Assembly: GCA_964487845.1 (NCBI GenBank)
Contig: CAZASK010000017.1
Coordinates: forward strand, 1-31,125
Length of the DNA stretch: 31,125 bases
Direction of reading: 5' to 3'
Origin: CAZASK01 sp964487845
Lineage (GTDB): Bacteria > Chlamydiota > Chlamydiia > Chlamydiales > FEN-1388
Part shown: piece after piece, positions 1 to 9,046 of the stretch
Layout: the number at the start of each line of letters is the position of its first letter
How positions within the stretch are numbered: position 1 is the stretch's first letter
The notes under the pieces: generated by a model
What the model was told of the DNA's origin: nothing
Database searches by the model: none
The model's input: the letters and a program-made list of their open reading frames with translations, nothing else
Translations under genes and position numbers: made by a program

Positions 1-1
1 T

Positions 2-208
2 ACGAAAAAAAATTACTTACTCCTAGCAAAAAATCACTGGCGGGAATTGCTGAATAAAGATGGTAATACCCCACTTCATATAGCGTGCATAAAGGGCAGC
101 ATAATGATTACGGGATTACTTCTTGAAAAAGGTGCGAATAAGGATCAGAAAAATGAAGAGGGTCAAACGCCAAGGGATATAGCCAAAGGGAAATTTAGTA
201 ATTTTTGA
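2..208 (+). CDS. Ankyrin-repeat protein, 3' end only
   Basis: The gene enters the window already open and ends at a TGA at 206-208, leaving 68 codons. The visible part contains one clear ankyrin unit (DGNTPLHIACIKGS, then LLLEKGANKDQKN) and the start of the next (EGQTPRDIAKGK) close to the C-terminus. Ankyrin repeats are protein-interaction scaffolds and are common among predicted host-directed proteins of intracellular bacteria. The size, start and secretion status cannot be judged. The next gene is on the opposite strand and convergent, and no strong terminator is visible in the 95 bases between them. Confidence 0.85.
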   Translation, partial: TKKNYLLLAKNHWRELLNKDGNTPLHIACIKGSIMITGLLLEKGANKDQKNEEGQTPRDIAKGKFSNF

Positions 209-303
209 CAGCCTAGTGACTTCAAAAACCATAAAAAGCCTAATTGCATAAACCATCCTAGGACCATTTTCTGCAACGAGGCCATCGCTATTTGTTTTAT
301 AAC

Positions 304-738
304 TTAAGGCTTGTCGTCTTTAATTTTTTCTAGCGGTACTGTAATAACCCCCGGTATAAGTACGTATGCTTCGCCCGTCTGTTTTTTTTCTTCAATGGAA
401 TTGATAGCGCTATTTGCTCCCATCATAGGATCTTTAAAGAAGAGAGCTGAGTTGATGCCTGTTAGCGAACTTTTCAAATACACGTCATTTTGTTGAAATT
501 CTCTTTTAATACTAATGTCTTTTAGCTGATAATTTTCTTTAATAAGAGTTATTAAATGATCTTGATTTCTCTCAAGATCTACGGCTAAAGGAGTGTCTCC
601 TTTGTATTTTCCATTCACATATACTTGTGCACCGTGCGGAGTCGTTGAGATCGGGATGTGTTGCATGGCTACTGGGGTGGTGCATGAGCTTTGAAGAAGC
701 ATTAATATAGAACATAAAGCAATAATAAAATATCTCAT
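304..738 (-). CDS. PEGA-domain lipoprotein
   Basis: This is a 144-residue predicted lipoprotein. The N-terminus is a short hydrophobic signal segment (about residues 3-17) ending in LLQSSC, with Cys19 as the likely lipidated residue. The Gln at -3 departs from the usual lipobox, but S-S-C at -2 to +1 is acceptable. Residues about 29-78 match the PEGA pattern (ISTTPHGAQVYVNG..GDTPL), a small beta domain found in surface and envelope proteins. The remainder is not recognised. An AGGGA-like ribosome-binding site lies just upstream of the ATG. A role in the cell envelope is inferred from the lipobox and domain only; no partner or substrate can be named. Confidence 0.75.
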   Translation of the reverse strand: MRYFIIALCSILMLLQSSCTTPVAMQHIPISTTPHGAQVYVNGKYKGDTPLAVDLERNQDHLITLIKENYQLKDISIKREFQQNDVYLKSSLTGINSALFFKDPMMGANSAINSIEEKKQTGEAYVLIPGVITVPLEKIKDDKP

Positions 739-1102
739 AATCCCTGAAATTTTATATATAAAATCATGTTATTTTGTGTTTGTAATTGTAAAGCTTTTGG
801 TTATTAAAAAATACTTTTTTAAATGCTTTATGCCAGTGGTTCCCGTTGAAAAAGTAGAGTTGACATCGATGTTCAGCCATTTCTTTTTAAATAAAACAGC
901 ATTCTGCTCTTTTGCTTTAGAGCTTGTCCAGATCTCAAAAAAATCTAAAAAACAAGAACACGCTTGGTCAAACACTGCGAAACACAGCCTCCCATGAAGA
1001 AGTATGGATTTTTCTCTAATAGCTTCGGGCAGCAGCAGCTTCCTTGCAGAACTAAACGTTATTTTTGATAAATGGTATAAGAGAGGTTGAATTTTGGCTG
1101 AG
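739..1102. other. Gene-poor interval, 364 bp
   Basis: This lies between the lipoprotein and the end of the P-type ATPase. The only longer open frame (minus strand, 120 codons) would need a TTG start inside the ATPase gene, has no internal Met and resembles nothing I recognise. I see no RNA gene, strong hairpin or repeat here. It may hold a decayed gene or the 3' untranslated region of the ATPase. Confidence 0.5.
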
Positions 1103-3829
1103 CTATGGATTTCGACTAAATTTTTTTTCAAATGCTACTAACATACATATCATTATGGCGACTCCTGTCGAGATGAACCATGCCTTAACATCCAAACTGG
1201 ATGAATAGAAAATGCGATTCATAAAGGGGACATAGATAAAAGCAACTTGAGCCAATAAAACAAAGCTTACTCCAATAAAAAGGGGTGGATTAGAGAAGAA
1301 ATTTGTTTTTAAAGCAGATGGCCCTAGCGAGCGACAGTGGAAAAGATAAAAGACTTGAAAGAGCATTATTGCTGTGACTGCCATAGTCTGTGCTTCTGAA
1401 ATGGCGATTTTTTCTACTGTTCCATTTGAAATTTCTAGGTGATATTCCCATAGAAATAGGCCAATCGCTCCAAGCGCCATCAAAGCGGACACCATTAAGG
1501 TTCTGACGAGGATAAATCCACTTAAAACAGGTGACGTTTTCTTTCTTGGAGGACGTTTCATAATATCCGGTTCTTGAATTTCAAATGCTAAAGGAAGCGA
1601 TAGTGCCACAGCTACCACGAGATTGATCCAGAGAATTTGTACTGGCAGCATTGGATGCAATAAGGTTCCCGCGTGAACGGGAAAGAAGAGTACAGAAATG
1701 AGAATCACAAGTGCTTGGCCAAGACTTGTTGGTAAAATAAAAACTAAAGCTTTAATCAAATTATCATACACTCGCCTTCCTTCTTCTACAGCCGCTTCAA
1801 TGCTGGCGAAATTATCATCCGCTAAAATCATATCAGAGGCTTCTTTAGCAACAGCCGTTCCTTTAGCCCCCATAGCAATGCCAATGTCTGCTCGTTTTAG
1901 TGCGGGAGCGTCATTTACTCCATCACCTGTCATAGCAACAACATGACCATGATCTTGAAGAGCCATAACTAATTTTAATTTATGTTCAGGAGAAGCTCGA
2001 GCAAATACATTATATTTTAAAGCAGCCTCTTGCCACTGATTGGACCCTAGTTGACTCAGCTGCTCTCCAGTAACAATTCCTTCATCAGCACTCAAAAGAC
2101 CAAGATCGCAACCTATGGCTTTTGCAGTCAACGGGTGATCTCCAGTAACCATTTTAACTTTAATTCCTGCTTCATAACAGGTTTTGATTGCTTTATAGAC
2201 CTCTTTTCTTGGGGGGTCGATCATTCCGATAAAGCCAAAAAAGGCAAAACCGCTGTTCGTTTCATCTTCCTTGAGCATGTGTAAATGTGGGCCTTGTATT
2301 TCCTTCGCTGCAAAGGCCAACACTCGCAGACCGTCCATTGCCAGTTCATCAACTTTTTTTAGCCATTTTATCTTGCTTGATTTGTCTGCACAACATCTAC
2401 GAAGAATTTCTTCAGGAGCTCCTTTTAAAAATATGTACTGCCTTTGTTCTGAGGATATATTTAAAGTCGCCATTAGCTTTCTCTCAGACTCAAAAGGAAT
2501 TACATCCTTTCTTTTCCATTCCAAACGTACATTGTTTTCATGAAGACCTATTTTTCTCCCAGCGATAACAAGGGCAACTTCAGTCGGGTCACCCACAGGA
2601 TCCAAACCGGCTCCGGATTGATCTAATGTTGCATCGCTACACAAGATCGCCATTCTTAACAGAGAGATAACCTCTTCTTGAATTGCCTGTTTTGTCACGC
2701 CTTTTTGTGGGATTATATGACCTTCTAGTCCATATCCTGACCCCGTTACAAATGAGAAGCCTGAGTGGGTCCAAATACATTGCACCGTCATCTTGTTATG
2801 AGTCAAGGTACCTGTTTTATCAGTACAAATGACTGTTGTACTGCCCAGTGCTTCGACAGCGGGCAATTGCCGTATAATGGCTTGTTTATGAGCTATTCTT
2901 CTGACCCCAATAGCAGAAGTAATTGTGATGATAGCTGGGAGTCCTTCAGGGATCGCAGCGACTGCGAGTGTAATTGCCGCAAGTGCTGAGTCAAATATGC
3001 TGCTTCCTCTTAAGTATCCTATAATAAATAGAGATGCTCCAATAGCCAGTACTCCGTAGGTAATCCACCATGCAATTCTTTTCAGTGCTAAAGACAAGGG
3101 CGTTTCAAGTGGAACCACGTGCTCTATCAGTTCAGTGATTTTTCCAAACTCTGTTTCCAATCCTGTTGCAATTACAACTCCAAGAGCAGTGCCCGCAGAA
3201 ACATAAGTACCGCTAAAGGCTATACATTTTCTTTCTGCAAGAGGAGCCTCTTCTGATACAGCTTCTGTGTGCTTAGAAACTGGTAACGACTCTCCTGTAA
3301 GAATCGATTCATCACATTGAAGATTTTTAGTAGAGAAAAGACGGATATCAGCAGAAATCTTATCTCCCGCTTGTAGAATAACAATATCTCCAGGAACAAC
3401 GTGTGATGCGGGAATGATTTTTTGATCTCCAAGCCGAATCACTGTGGTTTCGTGAGGCACCATTGTGGATAATGCTCTAATGATTCTATTCGCCCGATAT
3501 TCTTGAACAAACCCAATCATAGCGTTAAGGATGACAACACTCAAGACTACTAATCCATCAGTGACCTTTCCCAAGAAAAATGCTAATAGAGTGGACAGTA
3601 ACAACACGTACACAATTGGATTTTTCAATTGGCGTAAAAGAATACGAGGAATCGTTTCAGATGTGCTTATTTGTAATGCATTGAAACCATATTTTTCTAA
3701 CCGTTTTTTGCTTTCAATGATACCCAATCCTACCTTGGAAGAGCCTGTTTTTTCAAAAACAGCTTCTGTTTCAATTGCATGCCACTTAACGTGCTCAGAA
3801 TCAGAAATTGATTTCATCTTTAAAAGCAT
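1103..3829 (-). CDS. P-type cation-transporting ATPase (P2-like, ion uncertain)
   Basis: This 908-residue inner-membrane pump couples ATP hydrolysis to cation transport. All catalytic landmarks are present in order: N-terminal cation-ATPase domain (about 12-85), actuator-domain TGES (178-181), PEGLP in M4 (294-298), the phosphorylated Asp in DKTGTLT (Asp337), KGAP in the nucleotide-binding domain (469-472), TGD (562-564), TGDGVND (634-640), and a C-terminal bundle of about six membrane helices. The length and the M4 motif fit the P2 (Ca2+/PMR1-like) group. However, M6 reads NLVVAVALSLPLAFE (736-750), which lacks the Asp that helps bind Ca2+ in SERCA. The ion is therefore unassigned. Met5 is an alternative start, since AGGA abuts the first ATG. 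Confidence 0.93.
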   Translation of the reverse strand: MLLKMKSISDSEHVKWHAIETEAVFEKTGSSKVGLGIIESKKRLEKYGFNALQISTSETIPRILLRQLKNPIVYVLLLSTLLAFFLGKVTDGLVVLSVVILNAMIGFVQEYRANRIIRALSTMVPHETTVIRLGDQKIIPASHVVPGDIVILQAGDKISADIRLFSTKNLQCDESILTGESLPVSKHTEAVSEEAPLAERKCIAFSGTYVSAGTALGVVIATGLETEFGKITELIEHVVPLETPLSLALKRIAWWITYGVLAIGASLFIIGYLRGSSIFDSALAAITLAVAAIPEGLPAIITITSAIGVRRIAHKQAIIRQLPAVEALGSTTVICTDKTGTLTHNKMTVQCIWTHSGFSFVTGSGYGLEGHIIPQKGVTKQAIQEEVISLLRMAILCSDATLDQSGAGLDPVGDPTEVALVIAGRKIGLHENNVRLEWKRKDVIPFESERKLMATLNISSEQRQYIFLKGAPEEILRRCCADKSSKIKWLKKVDELAMDGLRVLAFAAKEIQGPHLHMLKEDETNSGFAFFGFIGMIDPPRKEVYKAIKTCYEAGIKVKMVTGDHPLTAKAIGCDLGLLSADEGIVTGEQLSQLGSNQWQEAALKYNVFARASPEHKLKLVMALQDHGHVVAMTGDGVNDAPALKRADIGIAMGAKGTAVAKEASDMILADDNFASIEAAVEEGRRVYDNLIKALVFILPTSLGQALVILISVLFFPVHAGTLLHPMLPVQILWINLVVAVALSLPLAFEIQEPDIMKRPPRKKTSPVLSGFILVRTLMVSALMALGAIGLFLWEYHLEISNGTVEKIAISEAQTMAVTAIMLFQVFYLFHCRSLGPSALKTNFFSNPPLFIGVSFVLLAQVAFIYVPFMNRIFYSSSLDVKAWFISTGVAIMICMLVAFEKKFSRNP

Positions 3830-3908
3830 TCCTGTTTTGAAAAATTATTCGATACAATAAACCGCAATTGTTATTAATAAAATTGAGTATCCAGTAATTA
3901 TAAACACT

Positions 3909-5579
3909 CTATCTCGATTCGAGTATTGTCTGTTTTTTTTGTATGCAGGCATTGATACGCTGCAAGGTTTCAGTAAAAAGTGCGCTGCCAGGAGTGTGGA
4001 TAGTGTGCTTTGCTGCGTGCAGTGTCTCAACAAGCCTAGGAAGGGCAGTGTCAAGCTCACGGCTTTGGTTATCGACTTGATGAAGTGATTGTAGTGCCTC
4101 TGATGCTGTGGTTGTGTGTTGTTGAAAAGCAGTGATAGCCTGCGATAGCTGTAGCTTCTCGTGCTCCAAAGATGTCGAACTGCCTTTGACAAGAGTGTCT
4201 ACTTGTGAGATCAGTTGCTTTATCTGAGTGAATAAGGATGATAAATTTGTTCCTATGATTTCAGATTTTTCAACCTCTAAAGCCCCGTTTATAGAAAGAA
4301 GACTCATTTGAGCAAGTGTTGCATCAGCTGTGTCGTAAGCTGCAAGAAGTTTTCCTCTATTTTCATGTAGCTTAAGAAGCTGATTCTCTATTTTTTGAAG
4401 AGGCTGTAAGGTGTTTTGGAGCATAGTATGTATAATGTCAAAGGCTTTATGAGAGCTACTTACATGTTCCTGTGCAGCTTCTGCTTGTACAAGAGAGATA
4501 TCTAACAGCTCTTTCGAGCTTGCAAAAGAAGCAAGCAGCTTTTCTGCATGGTTTTGTAATACTTTCTGATGCTGTCGCTCTTCTTCTTCAATTTTTTTCA
4601 ACTCCTGAAGTGCATACGATTGTTCTATAATCGTTTTGTGTACACTTTGTGAGCGGATATAAAAGACAATGAATGCCAAAAGGATCATCGCACATTCGCC
4701 CAAACAAAGAGTAATAAAGAGAGTGTGCAAACGATGCTCTTCAGCCGAAGTGATTTTTTCTATATCGGCAACAAGGGATTTTGAAAATGCAATACTTGTC
4801 ACAATAGCTTGTGAGCAGATGCCAGACAGCTCCTGAGTTTCACTTGATGAGAGAATGAATGTTTTTTCAATTTTCTGTTTGATATCGCGAATGAGCAAGA
4901 TAAGTTTATTCATGATCTGCTTATTGGTAATGTCGGCTTGCTCGTGAGATTCAAATTCGAGAAAAAGAGGAACTCGATGCGCTCTTGTAACAAGCATTTC
5001 ACTACAGTAGTTTAAGGTCGTGGTAATGTTGGAATAATCGGGTTTCGTGCGATGAAGTGCATTTTCGTTTTCTTGAATAGAGAGCGAAAGATCGATGAGT
5101 TTTTCAAAAAGAGGCTGAACGTTTTCCTCAAACATGTTTATCAAAAGAACCGATTGATTCGTGGGATATGGATATAGGCCAATACGTTCAAAAAGATATT
5201 CTTGAAGTTGCGAAATATCGTGAATGAGTTCACGGTGAAGGCTCTTATTTCCAGTGCGCAGAAGCTCATTCCACTTACTGCGCACAGTATGAAGAGAAAG
5301 TGGTTCATTCGATGCAAGCTCGGCTTCTATGTGTTGAGCCTCTCTAAAAATATTTTGAGCTGCCTGTGCACTTTTATTTTTTTCCTTTCCATGAAGAACT
5401 ATCACGCTTTCTAGTTCAAAGAGTTTTTGTATGAGTGTAGCTCCACTCCTCACGCCCCTCATTTCTTGAATACGCTGCTCAATCATATACAACCCAAAAC
5501 CGGATGGGATAACAACCGCCAAAAGAAGTAACCCCAAAATATACAGGGAATTTTTTCTAAAATATTGAGAACCAGTCAT
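3909..5579 (-). CDS. Membrane chemoreceptor-like protein with degenerate MCP hairpin
   Basis: This 556-residue protein has TM1 at about 11-32, a roughly 250-residue mostly helical extracytoplasmic region, TM2 at about 285-307, then a long cytoplasmic coiled coil. At about 422-457 the sequence (LAQMSLLSINGALEVEKSE followed by SSLFTQIKQLISQ) aligns by eye with the signalling-tip hairpin of methyl-accepting chemotaxis proteins, where the pattern is LLxLNAAxEAARAGE...FAVVAxEVRxLAxxS. Several consensus positions are altered and I see no clear HAMP domain or methylation-site pattern. The gene is divergent from cheW and cheA, across an intergenic palindrome, so a role as their sensory input is likely. 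The ligand is unknown. An adapter or remnant receptor is an alternative. Confidence 0.7.
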   Translation of the reverse strand: MTGSQYFRKNSLYILGLLLLAVVIPSGFGLYMIEQRIQEMRGVRSGATLIQKLFELESVIVLHGKEKNKSAQAAQNIFREAQHIEAELASNEPLSLHTVRSKWNELLRTGNKSLHRELIHDISQLQEYLFERIGLYPYPTNQSVLLINMFEENVQPLFEKLIDLSLSIQENENALHRTKPDYSNITTTLNYCSEMLVTRAHRVPLFLEFESHEQADITNKQIMNKLILLIRDIKQKIEKTFILSSSETQELSGICSQAIVTSIAFSKSLVADIEKITSAEEHRLHTLFITLCLGECAMILLAFIVFYIRSQSVHKTIIEQSYALQELKKIEEEERQHQKVLQNHAEKLLASFASSKELLDISLVQAEAAQEHVSSSHKAFDIIHTMLQNTLQPLQKIENQLLKLHENRGKLLAAYDTADATLAQMSLLSINGALEVEKSEIIGTNLSSLFTQIKQLISQVDTLVKGSSTSLEHEKLQLSQAITAFQQHTTTASEALQSLHQVDNQSRELDTALPRLVETLHAAKHTIHTPGSALFTETLQRINACIQKKQTILESR

Positions 5580-5660
5580 GTCAATTCCAAATTTTACAAT
5601 TCTAGTTTTTGCTTGCTAAGTTTTATCCATTTTCCTATACACAAACGAGGCACACAATAA

Positions 5661-5828
5661 AGAGTGAATCGCAAAACTCGCTTTGGAGGCCAAATTCGAT
5701 GATTGTTTTTGTCAGTTCAGTTTTTCGCAAATCGACATATCCTACTGGCCATAGGCGATTTACGACAAATCTGAATCCGACGAAAAAAGCACGGATTTGG
5801 CCCCAAATGGAGTTTTACAATCCACTCT
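5661..5828. repeat. Roughly 168-bp palindromic (MITE-like) dispersed repeat
   Basis: The left arm begins AGAGTGAATCGCAAAACTC at 5661 and contains TTTGGAGGCCAAAT at 5682-5695. The right arm, read on the minus strand from 5828, begins AGAGTGGATTGTAAAACTC and contains TTTGGGGCCAAAT. Imperfect complementarity continues inward on both sides to the CGACATATCC region near 5733-5742, so the whole element is one long imperfect inverted repeat. A diverged copy lies at about 29477-29615. No target-site duplication is obvious. It sits between divergent signalling genes, and a transcript through it could form a large hairpin. It has no transposase, so it would be non-autonomous if mobile. Confidence 0.75.
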
Positions 5829-5857
5829 AAAGACAAGCTATACACTATAAAGGTTTT

Positions 5858-6349
5858 ATGCATCTACAAGCTTCGCTTTATGAACGCCTACCTGGGACGC
5901 TTGTCAAAGAATTGTTGTTGAAAGGAATGAACAAAAACAAGCGATTACAGCAGTCTATCTCTGATAAATATGCAATTTTTACAATACATGGACACTCGTT
6001 TGCCCTAGCCAATCGCTTTATTCAAGAGATCGTGACTTCTGTAGCTATTCATTCAGTGCCTAGACTTACATCACATCCTGCCTATGTGGGTATCATGAGT
6101 TGGCACGGCGAAATCTGCCCTTGCATTCGGTTACAAGAAATGCCTTGTTGTGTCAAAGCACGATCTGTACATAGTGACCAGTCACATTCCCAAGGAATTA
6201 TTTTGAAGAAAGACAATTCTTCCTGGTGTCTTCTTGTGGATCATATTGAAGCAGTAATGAAACTCGATAGGACTTCTTCAGATCAACATCGAGTGGTCAT
6301 TCTCGATGATGACGAGCTCTTTCTCTCATTGCAGACATTGGTTGTGTGA
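5858..6349 (+). CDS. cheW: CheW-like scaffold protein
   Basis: This 163-residue protein contains one CheW domain from about residue 36 to the end: YAIFTIHGHSFALANRFIQEIV, VPRLTSHPAYVGIMSWHGEICPCIRL and LLVDHIEAV follow the CheW beta-barrel pattern. CheW couples chemoreceptors to the kinase CheA. The N-terminal 35 residues are extra. The start is ATG 5858 with AAAGG at 5849-5853; an internal Met at codon 24 is a weaker alternative. The stop sits at 6347-6349, inside the ribosome-binding region of cheA, so the two are almost certainly co-translated. The palindromic repeat ends about 30 bases upstream and may contribute to, or interfere with, the promoter. The Cys-rich stretch CPCIRLQEMPCC is unusual for CheW. 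Confidence 0.85.
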   Translation: MHLQASLYERLPGTLVKELLLKGMNKNKRLQQSISDKYAIFTIHGHSFALANRFIQEIVTSVAIHSVPRLTSHPAYVGIMSWHGEICPCIRLQEMPCCVKARSVHSDQSHSQGIILKKDNSSWCLLVDHIEAVMKLDRTSSDQHRVVILDDDELFLSLQTLVV

Positions 6350-6357
6350 GGGGCAAT

Positions 6358-7881
6358 ATGATGGGGCAAGATCAAGAGATCTATCAGCTGTTTAGAAGCG
6401 AAATTGAAAAACAGGTAAAAAAAGCAAAAGATACTATATGGGCGCTTGCAGCTGCAGATGAAAGAGCGCTTTCTCAATTAAAAATGGCTATTCACTCTAT
6501 AAAATCAGCAGCGCGTATTGTGTCGATGGCAAGTCTGGAACTTCTGTGTCATAGTATCGAAGATTGTCTTCTTGCTATAGAGAGGCATCATGTAACCATA
6601 CAACCAAAAGTGATTGACCTTCTGCTACAATCGATAGATGTTGTGCATATGTGTGGAACAAAAAATGATAGTTTCGATGCTTCATATATTGCGATTATGC
6701 AGAAGAGATTAGAAGCGTGCATCCTCCACAAGGTAGTAGATGAGAAGTGTGTCATAAAAAAGCCAGCTGATGACAAAAGCTCGTGGTTACATATAGATCC
6801 TCAAAAAATGAAACGTATTGTCGGCCATGCAAGAGAGATTCTTCATGAAGCAGAAGCTCTGCACAAAACAGCATCGCCGCTTGCATTAGAAAACCATAGA
6901 GCGACATGTGACACACTGTATCGACTTGTACAAGAAGCTCAGCTGATATCTTTTTCTTCACTGACAGATTGTCTGCCAAGCTATATACAAGAAATGGCCA
7001 ACGGAAAATCGATACAAGTAATAGCTTTAGGAGAGGATGTCAAAATCGATAAAGAGATATTTGATCATATAAAAATGCCAATTTTACAACTTCTACGAAA
7101 TGCAGTAGATCATGGCATCGAACCAGAAGAAGAGCGCACTCAGCTCGGAAAAAATAAGCAAGGCATGATTGTAGTTGAGGCAAAAATCCAAGACAATTCT
7201 TTGATGATATCAGTAGCAGATGATGGAAGGGGAATTGATAGCGAAGGGATAAAACAAAAAATTAGCGAACAGAGGCGGACTATACATACTTGTGAAAAGA
7301 ACCTTGCATTGGTTGCTGAAGTGAGCACAAAAGAGAGAGCTACAACTACATCTGGAAGGGGAATAGCGCTGTCACATGCCAGACAACAAGTTCAGGCATT
7401 GGGTGGTACTATTATGATCGACAGCGCGCCCCAAATAGGATCTCTCTTTCAGCTGAAGTTGCCCCTTAGTCTTGCAGCACTCTCCGTACTTCTTGTTGCA
7501 ATTGGAGACGAGTTGTATGGGATACCAAGCGCGCATATTCATTGTGTGGATAGAGTAGAGCCTACTGCATATTCGAAAAAGGGCGTTCTGACAAATGGAA
7601 TTCATATTCCATTACTTGATACTCGTATTGCTATGGGAGTTGCATCGCCTGCAACAAAAAAAGAACACTGCATAGTAGTGGTAGAAGGTGACAATAGTCG
7701 ATATGCCTTTGAAGTAGATGATTTTTTTACCCCGCAAGAGGTGATCTTGCAGGGGAATACAGCATTACTCAAGAAAGCAGCTGGATTTATGGGATGTGCG
7801 ATTAACCGTGAGAATCAGCCCATTTTAGTCATCTCTGTCCAGGAAATCATCGATCTATATTATAGCGAAAAGGAGTTTTGA
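6358..7881 (+). CDS. cheA: CheA-like histidine kinase
   Basis: This soluble kinase has CheA layout. Residue numbers here count from a GTG at 6346, which is 4 codons before the ATG chosen at 6358 because GAGGGG precedes it. An HPt domain at about 10-120 carries the phospho-acceptor in AIHSIKSAAR (His50). A helical middle (about 150-215) is followed by a GHKL ATPase: N-box QLLRNAVDHGIEP (248-260), G1 DDGRGID (292-298), and G2 SGRGIALSHARQQV (336-349). A CheW-like domain follows (about 372-505). At 508 residues it is shorter than most CheA proteins; the P2 docking domain is absent and the region before G2 is divergent. It lies between cheW and a receiver-phosphatase whose receiver is its probable phosphotransfer target. 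Confidence 0.88.
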   Translation: MMGQDQEIYQLFRSEIEKQVKKAKDTIWALAAADERALSQLKMAIHSIKSAARIVSMASLELLCHSIEDCLLAIERHHVTIQPKVIDLLLQSIDVVHMCGTKNDSFDASYIAIMQKRLEACILHKVVDEKCVIKKPADDKSSWLHIDPQKMKRIVGHAREILHEAEALHKTASPLALENHRATCDTLYRLVQEAQLISFSSLTDCLPSYIQEMANGKSIQVIALGEDVKIDKEIFDHIKMPILQLLRNAVDHGIEPEEERTQLGKNKQGMIVVEAKIQDNSLMISVADDGRGIDSEGIKQKISEQRRTIHTCEKNLALVAEVSTKERATTTSGRGIALSHARQQVQALGGTIMIDSAPQIGSLFQLKLPLSLAALSVLLVAIGDELYGIPSAHIHCVDRVEPTAYSKKGVLTNGIHIPLLDTRIAMGVASPATKKEHCIVVVEGDNSRYAFEVDDFFTPQEVILQGNTALLKKAAGFMGCAINRENQPILVISVQEIIDLYYSEKEF

Positions 7882-7882
7882 G

Positions 7883-9046
7883 ATGGATCGATCGATCATT
7901 CACATTTTAGCGGTAGATGATCAGCTGATTGTACAGGAGGCGATGAAACGCCTTATCTCAGTAGATTCCCATATCGCGCTTCATTTTTGTATAGATCCCT
8001 TACAAGCCGTTAGCCAGGCACGGTCTATAAAGCCAACCATTATTCTCCTCGATCTTATGATGCCTGAAATTGATGGAATGCTTGTGTTAAAATATTTGAA
8101 AGACGATCCGGAGATCAAAGATATTCCTGTTATTGTGCTTTCGGTAAAAGAAGAAGCAGAGATAAAGGCACAAGCATTTACACTTGGCGCTGTCGATTTT
8201 ATGGTGAAATTTCCAGCTCCTATCGAATTTTGTGCAAGAATTCACTACCATGTGAACAACTTTCTTTCCAAGCAGTATTTGCAAAATAGCGCTGCAGAGA
8301 TATCAAAGAGCTCAGAGCGCCTTGAGCGTGAGCTCAAAGAGGCTGCTGACTACCTTCGCGCGAGGCTTCCTGAACCTATTTCCGGTCCTGTTCTCTGCAG
8401 CTGGCGCTATATTCCCAGTGTCTCCATAGGAGGAGATCTCTTTGGATATAGATGGATCGACTCTGATCACTTCGTTTTTTTTCTATTCGATATCACAGGT
8501 CATGGAGTGCGGGCATCGCTCTATTCGACATCTCTTTTTTACGCCATTCAAAAGCTGCAAGACAGCGGTGTGGATATACGGCAGCCTCACAAAGTATTAG
8601 AGAGACTAAATGGTGATTTTCAAATGGAGCAGCATGATCATATCTTTTTTACAATGTGGTATGGCGTCTATCAAAAGTCGACACGAAAGCTTACTTACGC
8701 CTCTGGAGGTCATCCTCCAGCGATTGCTCGTATACCAGGGGTGGCGAAGGAAGAGCTACTCTACACGCATGGAATGGCGCTTGGTGTTGATGCACACTCA
8801 AAATATGAAGCTTTTTCTCTTGAACTTGCGCCTCACAGCAGACTCTATCTTTTTAGCGATGGAATCTTTGAAGTGGCTTCTCTAACAAATGAGCGAATGA
8901 CCTTCGATCACTTTGTACGCATCGTCATGCAGCCATCATTTCCTGGAGTCAGTGATCTTGACCGCATTATTCATAATATAGAGATATTTCAAGAAAAAAA
9001 ACTCTTTGAAGACGACGTATGTCTTTTGCAATTTGATTTTAGTTAG
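7883..9046 (+). CDS. Response regulator with PP2C-type (RsbU/SpoIIE) phosphatase
   Basis: This 387-residue protein has a receiver domain (about 5-125) with the acidic pair Asp12-Asp13, phospho-acceptor Asp57 in LLDLMMPEIDG, Ser87 and Lys109 in VKFPAP. A coiled linker (about 130-160) leads to a PPM/SpoIIE phosphatase (about 168-387) with GGDLF (183-187), DITGHGV (203-209), SDG (325-327) and EDDV (376-379), so the metal ligands look intact. By family knowledge such enzymes dephosphorylate RsbV-type STAS proteins. AGGAG at 7871-7875 lies inside cheA, whose stop is one base before this ATG, so it is the third gene of cheW-cheA. The likely reading is that CheA phosphorylates the receiver and so controls phosphatase activity. 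Its 3' end overlaps that of rsbV by four bases. Confidence 0.9.
   Translation: MDRSIIHILAVDDQLIVQEAMKRLISVDSHIALHFCIDPLQAVSQARSIKPTIILLDLMMPEIDGMLVLKYLKDDPEIKDIPVIVLSVKEEAEIKAQAFTLGAVDFMVKFPAPIEFCARIHYHVNNFLSKQYLQNSAAEISKSSERLERELKEAADYLRARLPEPISGPVLCSWRYIPSVSIGGDLFGYRWIDSDHFVFFLFDITGHGVRASLYSTSLFYAIQKLQDSGVDIRQPHKVLERLNGDFQMEQHDHIFFTMWYGVYQKSTRKLTYASGGHPPAIARIPGVAKEELLYTHGMALGVDAHSKYEAFSLELAPHSRLYLFSDGIFEVASLTNERMTFDHFVRIVMQPSFPGVSDLDRIIHNIEIFQEKKLFEDDVCLLQFDFS

Noticed and set aside
769..1131. 120-codon open frame on the minus strand after the P-type ATPase
   Set aside because: It needs a TTG start within the ATPase gene, has no internal Met and no recognisable motif, so it is not supported as a gene.
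3845..4192. 115-codon minus-strand frame inside the chemoreceptor-like gene
   Set aside because: It is an out-of-frame shadow of the 556-residue gene, with no family features.
5609..5830. 73-codon open frame on the + strand covering the palindromic repeat
   Set aside because: Its 3' half matches the tail of array gene 3 in frame, but the start lies outside the repeat in unrelated DNA with no ribosome-binding site. I treat it as repeat-derived, not as a gene.
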